From the NCBI GenBank assembly GCA_020435295.1, contig JAGQZV010000005.1, forward strand, positions 1 through 46,715: DNA of 46,715 nt, in the 5' to 3' direction. Position numbers and translations under genes: made by a program. This DNA is from Bdellovibrionales bacterium (GTDB lineage: Bacteria > Bdellovibrionota > FAC87 > UBA2466 > JACKAF01). Shown here piece by piece: positions 40,944 to 46,715 of this stretch. Each line of letters starts with the position of its first letter. Within the stretch, counting starts at the first letter, position 1. The notes under the pieces are model-generated. The model saw only the letters and a program-made list of their open reading frames with translations. It had not been told where the DNA came from and made no database searches.

Positions 40944-41668
40944 GCGAACCGCTAAAAATCTTAGTCACCGGGGAGGACACGCTACGAGATCGTCTGCCTA
41001 TGACAGTGGGGGATCGCGCTTTGGAGTGGACCATTCTTCCGGTCCTGGAATTCGAGCGCTTGCCGGTCCCGCCCGAGATTTTTGAGTCCCTTCACGCGTA
41101 CGCTTGGATCGTGTTCACCAGTCCCCGAACGGTTCAGTTTTGGAGTGAGGCTTTGCTGGAAGCGGGAACCGAAATGGGGCCGGAGACTCGGATCGCCTGC
41201 ATGGGACCACGCACAGCGAAAGTCGCCTCCAATGACGGGTACACTCCGGACCTCGTCCCAGAAAGACCTGGCACTGAGGGTCTTGTGCACGCTTTCGGAG
41301 CGCTTCGGCTGAGCGGGCTTAAGATCCTGATCCCCGAAGCAGAAAAAGGGCGTGGCGAGCTCAAAGCGCCGCTCGCGGCGAAAGGTGCCCTTGTCACGAC
41401 CGTCCCGCTGTACAGGACTCGCGTGCGCAGCGACCTAGAACGGGAGCCACGCACCCCGATCGCTTCCATAGACTACTTTGTTTTCACTAGTCCGAGCTCA
41501 GTACGAGCGGTGGTTTCCCACTTTGACGTGGATCGCACTCGCCCCGTTGCCTGTCTCGGTGAGTATACGGCGGCAGCGCTGCGCACAGAAGGTTTTGCAA
41601 ACCCCTATTGCTTGCCGGGAGCCAAATTCGAAAACATCCGAGACTGGATTGGAGAAACTAGATGCTAA
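40940..41668 (+). CDS. hemD: Uroporphyrinogen-III synthase HemD
   Basis: The 242-residue protein is weakly conserved, as HemD always is. It shows WIVFTSPRTVQFW in the first half and YFVFTSPSSVRAVVSHF in the second, the paired signature of the two-domain fold. CMGPRTAKVASNDGYTPDLVPE and ACLGEYTAAALRTEGF are typical as well. HemD closes hydroxymethylbilane with inversion of ring D to give uroporphyrinogen III. Its place between hemC and hemB supports the call. The 3' end overlaps hemB by 7 bp. Confidence 0.88.
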   Translation: MSEPLKILVTGEDTLRDRLPMTVGDRALEWTILPVLEFERLPVPPEIFESLHAYAWIVFTSPRTVQFWSEALLEAGTEMGPETRIACMGPRTAKVASNDGYTPDLVPERPGTEGLVHAFGALRLSGLKILIPEAEKGRGELKAPLAAKGALVTTVPLYRTRVRSDLEREPRTPIASIDYFVFTSPSSVRAVVSHFDVDRTRPVACLGEYTAAALRTEGFANPYCLPGAKFENIRDWIGETRC

Positions 41669-42651
41669 AGCCATTCGTCGACAGGCCCCGCCGCTTGCGG
41701 CGCAGCGCTCTCATCCGAGACATGGTTCACGAAGTTGAGCTGAACCTGTCTCAACTCGTTCAACCGTACTTCCTTTCGACTCAGAATAATCCGGAGGCAA
41801 AAGAAACCATTTCCGAGTTTTCCGGAGTTTACCGGTGGGGTATCGACTCGTTGTCCAGAGAAATGGAATCCCAAATCGACCGTGGACTTTCTCGCTTTCT
41901 TCTGTTTGGCAGCACCGATGACAAAGACGCCACCGGTAGCGCGGCCGTTTCGCAAAATGCGAAGGTCGCCGAAGCAATCACAAAACTAAAGAAACGCTTT
42001 GGCGACGCGAGCCTCTTATTCTCAGACATCTGCCTTTGCCCATATACGAATCACGGCCATTGCGGGATCGTCCGCGGGGAGAGCATTGAAAACGATGCCT
42101 CTATCGATCTCCTTTGTCGGATGGCACTCACACATGCCGAGGCGGGGGTTGACTTCGTAGCCCCTTCCGACATGATGGACGGACGGGTAGGTGCTATTCG
42201 TCAGATCTTAGATCAAAAACAGTTCTCCGATGTGGGTATTCTCGCGTACACGGCCAAGTACAAATCCAATTATTATGGTCCGTTTCGAGAAGCTTTGGAT
42301 TCCGCGCCTCAGAAAGGCGATCGCTCCACCTACCAAATGGACTACCGCAACCAGCGTGAAGCCCTGAGGGAGCTTCAGCTGGATTTGGCTGAAGGCGCCG
42401 ATCTTGTTATGGTCAAGCCAGCCCTTGCGTATCTAGACATTCTGTCACTTTTTGCCAAACAGAGTACGGTCCCCGTCGCCGCCTACAGCGTCAGTGGCGA
42501 ATACCAAATGGTCCAGCTTGCAGCAAAAGCTGGTATCGCCGATGTAAAGAGTCTAGCTCTGGAAAATCTTACTGCTATTCGCCGCGCCGGCGCGGACATT
42601 ATCCTCACCTATTTTGCGGCTGAGATCGCTGAGAAAGGCTGGCTACGATGA
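41662..42651 (+). CDS. hemB: Delta-aminolevulinic acid dehydratase HemB (zinc type)
   Basis: The 329-residue enzyme has the two active-site lysines Lys199 (YTAKYKSNYYGPFREA) and Lys252 (VMVKPA). Cysteines 124, 126 and 134 in CLCPYTNHGHC match the zinc-binding type of catalytic site rather than the magnesium type with aspartates. HemB joins two aminolevulinate molecules to porphobilinogen. SGEYQMV and RAGADIILTYFA close the barrel. It overlaps hemD by 7 bp and hemL by 4 bp. Confidence 0.96.
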   Translation: MLKPFVDRPRRLRRSALIRDMVHEVELNLSQLVQPYFLSTQNNPEAKETISEFSGVYRWGIDSLSREMESQIDRGLSRFLLFGSTDDKDATGSAAVSQNAKVAEAITKLKKRFGDASLLFSDICLCPYTNHGHCGIVRGESIENDASIDLLCRMALTHAEAGVDFVAPSDMMDGRVGAIRQILDQKQFSDVGILAYTAKYKSNYYGPFREALDSAPQKGDRSTYQMDYRNQREALRELQLDLAEGADLVMVKPALAYLDILSLFAKQSTVPVAAYSVSGEYQMVQLAAKAGIADVKSLALENLTAIRRAGADIILTYFAAEIAEKGWLR

Positions 42652-43910
42652 CGCATTCGGAACAATGGTACCAACGCGCACTGAAGGTAACTCCTGGAGG
42701 TGTCCACTCGCCGGTACGTAGTCTAAAGAACGTAGACGCGCAACCGATCTTTTTCTCTTATGGAGACGGGGCGTACCTCCACGACGTGGACGGCAAGAGT
42801 TATGTGGACTTTTGCCTGTCCTTTGGCCCACACATACTCGGGCACTGCCCGGAAGTCGTAACGCGCGCTTTGCGCGAACAAGTCGGAAAAGCGCTCAGCT
42901 TCGGAGCTTGTCACCCACTCGAAGTAGAACTTTCCGAGCGGATTCTACAAAGCTACCCGTTCCTGCAAAAGGTCCGCTTGGTCAACAGTGGAACGGAAGC
43001 CGTGATGACCGCTATCCGCACCGCACGCGCGTTTACCAGAAAGTCTAAGATCATCAAGTTCGACGGCTGTTACCACGGACACAGCGATAGCTTGTTGTCA
43101 AAAGCGGGCAGCGGAGTCGCCGCGCTCAATGAAGCCAGTTCTCTAGGTGTCACCCCGTCGCAAGTGAGCGACACGTTGACCGCCACATTCGACGATCTAT
43201 CTGAATTTGAGGCTCTGCTGGAGAAATGGAAAGGCGACGTCGCCGCCGTACTTCTCGAACCCGTCCCCGCCAATAACGGCCTACACGTTCCACGCCGCAA
43301 ACACCTTCAGGCTATGATGGAACTCGCGCACCGCCACCAAGCGCTCGTTATTTTTGACGAGGTCATCACGGGATTTCGGCTCAGCCTTTCCGGTGCAAGT
43401 GGCTACTTTGACCTCACACCCGATCTTGTGACTCTCGGGAAGATTATCGGCGGAGGCCTCCCGCTCGCCGCCGTCGCCGGACGCACGGAAATCCTCGATC
43501 AGCTGGCTCCACTTGGTGGAGCGTACCAGGCCGGGACGCTCTCGGGAAACCCACTCGCCACAGCCGCCGGGTGTGCCATCTTGACTGAGCTGGCGCAAAA
43601 CCCGCCGTATCAAAAACTCGAATTGGCGACCCAAGATTTTGCCGACGAACTCGAGCGGTTAGTGCAAAAGTTCGACATGCGCGTTCCTAGAATCGCGTCA
43701 ATGTTTTGGTTGCAGGCATCAGAGGGAGAGGCCTTTCCACCACAAATTGGCGACGCGCAGCGAGCGCTCTACGGAAAAATCTTCCGCAAGGCCCTCAAAG
43801 TCGGCGTGTACCTACCTCCCTCACCTTACGAGGTCGGTTTTCTTTCAACAGCCCATTTGGGAAGACCGTTGGAGCAGACGCTGGAAAAGTTGGAGTCATG
43901 CTTGAAGTAA
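42648..43910 (+). CDS. hemL: Glutamate-1-semialdehyde 2,1-aminomutase HemL
   Basis: This 420-residue fold-type I PLP enzyme has SPVRSLKNV near the start, NSGTEAVMTAIRTARAFT, FDGCYHGHSDSLL, FDEVITGFR and Lys265 in LGKIIGGGLP as the Schiff-base lysine. It converts glutamate-1-semialdehyde to 5-aminolevulinate. Together with hemA it confirms the C5 pathway. The first bases overlap hemB as ATGA. The end overlaps the histidine kinase gene by 13 bp, linking heme and signalling genes in one transcript. Confidence 0.96.
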   Translation: MTHSEQWYQRALKVTPGGVHSPVRSLKNVDAQPIFFSYGDGAYLHDVDGKSYVDFCLSFGPHILGHCPEVVTRALREQVGKALSFGACHPLEVELSERILQSYPFLQKVRLVNSGTEAVMTAIRTARAFTRKSKIIKFDGCYHGHSDSLLSKAGSGVAALNEASSLGVTPSQVSDTLTATFDDLSEFEALLEKWKGDVAAVLLEPVPANNGLHVPRRKHLQAMMELAHRHQALVIFDEVITGFRLSLSGASGYFDLTPDLVTLGKIIGGGLPLAAVAGRTEILDQLAPLGGAYQAGTLSGNPLATAAGCAILTELAQNPPYQKLELATQDFADELERLVQKFDMRVPRIASMFWLQASEGEAFPPQIGDAQRALYGKIFRKALKVGVYLPPSPYEVGFLSTAHLGRPLEQTLEKLESCLK

Positions 43911-44878
43911 AACACAAGCGATGGTTACGCCTGTTTGCCTTGGTCGCGGCACTAGTCCTCGCTCAAGTAGTCTGGTGGAACGTTGTGTTCATGAATAGCG
44001 TCGGTAGTATCGAAGGGCTACGCTCGGAAATACTTGGGTACCGCAACCAACTCGGTTTATCCTCAGAGACCACTCCAACGTTGATCGCGGAATCCGCCCA
44101 CAAGCAACGTACGATGTTTGTCTCCGAGTCTATCTTTTTTGTGATGCTGACGTGTCTGGCGATTTATCTACTCTACCGTGCTCTGAAAGCGGAAGAAAGA
44201 TCGCGAGAAATCCAAAAGAATTTTATTGAGATCGTAAGCCATGAATCAAAAACGCCGCTCACTGCACTCAAGCTCCGTCTGGAGTCACTTCAGGAGTCCA
44301 GCAACTCCGAAGAGACCAAGCGCGAAGCCCATTTGTCGTTGGACGAAGTCCGCCGCCTGACATCGCTGTTTGACAAGATCATGAATTTGAATCGCTTTGA
44401 AAGGCGCGCCTTTTCATTCGAGTCCATCAACCTTTCTGCCCTGGTGGAATCTGTGGCCGCGCGGGTGGAACCGATGCTTCGCGCCAAGTCCATTCAGCTC
44501 GAGACCGATTTGGACCCCAAAGCATTGGTCAACGGAGATGCAGACAGTTTACAAAATTCTATCCAAAGTTTGGTGGAGAATTCGATTCTCTACAACGACA
44601 AAACGGAAAAGAAGATTCGTATCTCCGTCCAACGAGATCCGGGCGGTACTACAGTATTGGATATCGATGACAACGGACCGGGAATTCCGGCCCAGGAAAG
44701 CCCACTTATTTTCGAACGCTTTTACCGCGGCCGAGCCGGGCGTCGGGTTCCAGGGACTGGGCTTGGGTTATTCACCGCAAAGTTTATTGTAGAAGCACAC
44801 GCGGGATCTTTAAAACTCGTTCACTCCGGCCTTGGAGGCACCCATTTTCAGATAGAGCTACCCCGGGGGAGCGCATGA
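43898..44878 (+). CDS. Sensor histidine kinase embedded in the heme operon
   Basis: The 326-residue membrane kinase has a first span at about 10-31, a short periplasmic loop of some 45 residues, and a second span at about 78-95. The H-box IVSHESKTPL carries His115; a Ser replaces the usual Leu before KTPL. ENSILYND is the N-box, DIDDNGPGIP the G1 box and GTGLGL the G2 box. No HAMP or PAS domain is seen, so the signal must come through the small loop or the spans. I chose ATG 43898, which overlaps the hemL stop and has GGAG upstream; a longer frame from 43706 runs back only through hemL. It should phosphorylate the regulator encoded next. Confidence 0.92.
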   Translation: MLEVKHKRWLRLFALVAALVLAQVVWWNVVFMNSVGSIEGLRSEILGYRNQLGLSSETTPTLIAESAHKQRTMFVSESIFFVMLTCLAIYLLYRALKAEERSREIQKNFIEIVSHESKTPLTALKLRLESLQESSNSEETKREAHLSLDEVRRLTSLFDKIMNLNRFERRAFSFESINLSALVESVAARVEPMLRAKSIQLETDLDPKALVNGDADSLQNSIQSLVENSILYNDKTEKKIRISVQRDPGGTTVLDIDDNGPGIPAQESPLIFERFYRGRAGRRVPGTGLGLFTAKFIVEAHAGSLKLVHSGLGGTHFQIELPRGSA

Positions 44879-45573
44879 AGGCTCTGATTTGCTTGGTTGA
44901 GGACGAGCCCACCATTTCCAAGTTTGTAGCAGATCGTCTGGCCCGCGAAGGGTACCAAGTTTCGGCCTTCCGATCCGCTGAGGAAGCGATCGCCAGTGAG
45001 CGAATTTGGGACCTCTATATATTGGATGTTATGCTCGAGGGCGATCTTTCAGGGCTGCAGCTCTGCGCCCACCTTAGAGAGCACGACCCCAATCTTCCTA
45101 TTTTGATGCTGTCAGCACTCGCTGAGGCAAACCACCGTATTGAGGGGCTGCGCATCGGGGCCGATGACTATCTTACTAAACCATTCGAGATGGAGGAGCT
45201 ACTTCTGCGTGTGTCAGCAATGTTGCGACGCCGCGGCTGGTACAGCACACTCCCTGACGATACCGCTGTATACCGTTGGAACGACAAATGGGTGGATTTC
45301 AGAAAATTCGAGGCGGGTCGAGGGCGCAAAAAATTCGAACTCACTCAGAAAGAGTGTATGCTCATGAAGCTCCTCATTGAAAAAAAGGGCGAAGTAGTCA
45401 CCCGCAGCGAAATCCTAGACAAGGTGTGGGGGTACAATGTATTCCCGAGTTCGCGAACCGTGGACAACTTCATCCTACGGTTAAGGAAATATTTCGAATC
45501 GGATCCCAGTGCGCCGAGCAACATCCACGCTGTTCGTGGACTGGGATACAAGTTTACACCGGAGGCCACATGA
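44875..45573 (+). CDS. OmpR/PhoB-family response regulator
   Basis: The 232-residue protein comprises a receiver domain with acidic residues in VEDEP, the phosphorylation site Asp51 in YILDVML, and Lys102 in YLTKPFEM. A winged-helix DNA-binding domain follows (FELTQKECMLMKLLIEKKGEVVTRSEILDKVWG, RTVDNFILRLRKYFE, IHAVRGLGYKF). It overlaps the kinase gene by 4 bp (ATGA) and hemE by 4 bp (ATGA). Being between hemL and hemE, it is probably a regulator of heme synthesis. The direct repeat upstream of hemA is a candidate binding site. Confidence 0.93.
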   Translation: MKALICLVEDEPTISKFVADRLAREGYQVSAFRSAEEAIASERIWDLYILDVMLEGDLSGLQLCAHLREHDPNLPILMLSALAEANHRIEGLRIGADDYLTKPFEMEELLLRVSAMLRRRGWYSTLPDDTAVYRWNDKWVDFRKFEAGRGRKKFELTQKECMLMKLLIEKKGEVVTRSEILDKVWGYNVFPSSRTVDNFILRLRKYFESDPSAPSNIHAVRGLGYKFTPEAT

Positions 45574-46598
45574 AACCCGATGTTATTCGACACCTGGAAG
45601 GCGAGTCCCTAGGACGCTTTCCAGTCTGGATGATGCGCCAGGCAGGTCGGTATCTCCAAACTTACCGAGACATTCGCAAGGAGAATTCCTTTTGGGAGAT
45701 GGTCAGCCGCCCGGAAGTCGCCGCGCGGGTTAGCTTGCTCCCGCTCGAAGTCCTCGACGTAGATGCCGTAATCTTTTTCTCCGATATCCTAACCCTGCCC
45801 TACGGGCTGGGCGTTCCCGTGGAACTACACGAAGGCGTGGGTCCGGTCCTTCCCGCACCACTGCGATCGGAAAACGACTTTGCCACATTCGAGTCCTTTG
45901 ATCCGAGCACTCACACAAAGTTCGTTGGAGACGCTCTGACAAGAATTAGAGAGGGCCTGCACCCATCTAAAGCACTATTTGGGTTTGCCGGTGCCCCCTG
46001 GACGGTCGCAAGCTACCTCATCGAAGGGCGATCGAGCCGCGAGTTCCGGCATTTGCTTGGGTGGATGCAAAAGGATCCACAAGGCCTTGCGCGCGTTCTC
46101 CAAACACTGGCAGAAGCGACAACACGGTACCTGGAGTACCAGATCCGCTCCGGTGCCCATGCGGTGCAGCTCTTTGACACCTGGGCCAGCGTGCTGCCCC
46201 TCAATTTTTATGAGCAATACTATTTGCCCATTGTGAACGGCGTTTTTGAAAAGTTGGCGCCACTTGGGGTGCCGAGGATCTACTATTTCAAGCAGGCAGC
46301 ACACCTGGCACCTGCGGTTGCTAAGCTGCGAGCAGACGTACTCAGTGTAGACAGTAACCTTACACTCCCTGAGTGGTCTCAGCTCTTTGAAGGCCGCTTC
46401 TCGCTGCAAGGCAACCTGGATCCGACAACACTGCTTCTGGATGAGGCCACGGTGCGCGCAAAAACGCGCGAACTAGTGCAGCAAGCCGGCACACTGGCAA
46501 AGCCTGCGATACTCAACTTAGGTCATGGGATTTTGAAAGACGTGCCGGTGGCAAATGCAAAGGCATTTGTCGACGAGGCTCGCCAATTGTGGGTCTAG
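45570..46598 (+). CDS. hemE: Uroporphyrinogen decarboxylase HemE
   Basis: The 342-residue enzyme has the N-terminal signature PVWMMRQAGRYLQTYR, DAVIFFSDILTLPYGLG with the substrate-binding aspartate, GFAGAPWTVASYLIEG and QLFDTWAS. NLGHGILKDVP near the end carries the conserved His. It removes four carboxyl groups from uroporphyrinogen III to give coproporphyrinogen III. The ATG at 45570 overlaps the regulator stop and has GGAGG upstream, so the longer frame from 45426 is rejected. Confidence 0.96.
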   Translation: MKPDVIRHLEGESLGRFPVWMMRQAGRYLQTYRDIRKENSFWEMVSRPEVAARVSLLPLEVLDVDAVIFFSDILTLPYGLGVPVELHEGVGPVLPAPLRSENDFATFESFDPSTHTKFVGDALTRIREGLHPSKALFGFAGAPWTVASYLIEGRSSREFRHLLGWMQKDPQGLARVLQTLAEATTRYLEYQIRSGAHAVQLFDTWASVLPLNFYEQYYLPIVNGVFEKLAPLGVPRIYYFKQAAHLAPAVAKLRADVLSVDSNLTLPEWSQLFEGRFSLQGNLDPTTLLLDEATVRAKTRELVQQAGTLAKPAILNLGHGILKDVPVANAKAFVDEARQLWV

Positions 46599-46616
46599 GG
46601 TAAAGGATCGGACACG

Positions 46617-46715
46617 ATGGACATTAATCCCCTTTTCATGAAATACAGCCGGCCAGGGCCAAGGTACACCTCCTACCCGACCGCGCCCCACTGGAGTGAC
46701 AACATCGGAGTGGAA
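46617..46715 (+). CDS. hemN: Oxygen-independent coproporphyrinogen III oxidase HemN, N-terminal fragment
   Basis: Only 33 residues lie in the window. KYSRPGPRYTSYPTAPHW is the conserved N-terminus of HemN. HemN is a radical SAM enzyme that turns coproporphyrinogen III into protoporphyrinogen IX without oxygen. It starts 18 bases after hemE, with GGATCGGA as a weak ribosome-binding site, so it continues the operon. The cluster-binding Cys residues are beyond the window edge. Confidence 0.88.
   Translation, partial: MDINPLFMKYSRPGPRYTSYPTAPHWSDNIGVE

Noticed and set aside
43706-43897. 64-residue N-terminal extension of the histidine kinase
   Set aside because: It reads through hemL in another frame; the overlapping ATG at 43898 with GGAG is the better start.
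44397-44792. 131-residue open frame inside the histidine kinase
   Set aside because: It is a shadow frame of the kinase, with no ribosome-binding site and no recognisable fold.
45426-45569. 48-residue N-terminal extension of HemE
   Set aside because: It overlaps the response-regulator gene out of frame, and the family start matches ATG 45570.
1-46715. CRISPR array, tRNA, rRNA, insertion sequence or prophage
   Set aside because: No regularly spaced repeats, cloverleaf sequences, transposase motifs or phage genes were seen on reading the window.

Overview
This window looks like chromosomal DNA of a Gram-negative bacterium that makes a complex lipopolysaccharide. The support is Kdo-pathway genes (kdsD, a kdsC-like gene), manno-heptose genes (gmhA, hddA, hddC), many glycosyltransferases, a probable outer-membrane barrel protein and a C5-type heme operon. 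Base composition is roughly balanced. The mix of genes would suit Bdellovibrionota or another deltaproteobacteria-like lineage, but that placement is an impression only. I saw no tRNA, rRNA, insertion sequence, phage gene or CRISPR array. No gene-free stretch exceeds 300 bases; the longest are about 230 (36307-36536), 189 (37422-37610), 186 (16137-16322) and 165 (627-791).

Region 1 (1-25755) is a surface-polysaccharide locus in alternating transcription blocks. Minus 1-626 is a truncated ABC-2 polysaccharide exporter permease. Plus 792-5156 holds a GT-B-like protein, a GT2 glycosyltransferase and a polytopic protein. Minus 4996-16136 is a tight operon. It encodes, in transcription order, a cobalamin-type radical SAM enzyme, HddA, a GDP-fucose/colitose synthase-like reductase, a thiamine-diphosphate E1 alpha/beta pair, a ColD-type dehydratase, HddC, GmhA, an SDR, a GT2 and a GT-C-like protein. 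Plus 16323-21219 holds a methyltransferase, a GT8-like protein, WecE/RffA, a WbqC-family protein and a PQQ-propeller lipoprotein. Minus 21216-23146 holds a SPASM radical SAM protein and a GT2. Plus 23263-25755 holds a methyltransferase and a third polytopic protein.

The most intriguing biology is in the minus operon. ColD-type chemistry should give a GDP-3,6-dideoxy-4-keto sugar. The E1 alpha/beta pair has no E2 or E3 nearby and could add a two-carbon branch to the 4-keto carbon. An SDR or Fcl-like enzyme could then reduce the product. This would be a GDP-linked, two-subunit counterpart of yersiniose-type branched-sugar synthesis. It is an inference, and the 4,6-dehydratase it needs is not in the window.

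Region 2 (25805-38720) is mainly housekeeping: kdsD and a convergent kdsC-like gene, ATP-dependent PEP carboxykinase, a YfcG-type GST, gpmA, a DUF1499 lipoprotein, a small membrane protein, an S9 peptidase, the overlapping minus unit yyaL-Rieske-arfB, a probable outer-membrane protein with a strong terminator, and a secreted HEAT-repeat-like protein.

Region 3 (38753-46715) is a heme operon: hemA-hemC-hemD-hemB-hemL, a sensor kinase, an OmpR-family regulator, hemE and the start of hemN, nearly all overlapping. The two-component pair sits inside the operon. A perfect 6-bp direct repeat with an 11-bp period, the spacing typical of OmpR/PhoB-family sites, lies at the hemA promoter. This suggests a self-contained regulatory loop on heme synthesis.
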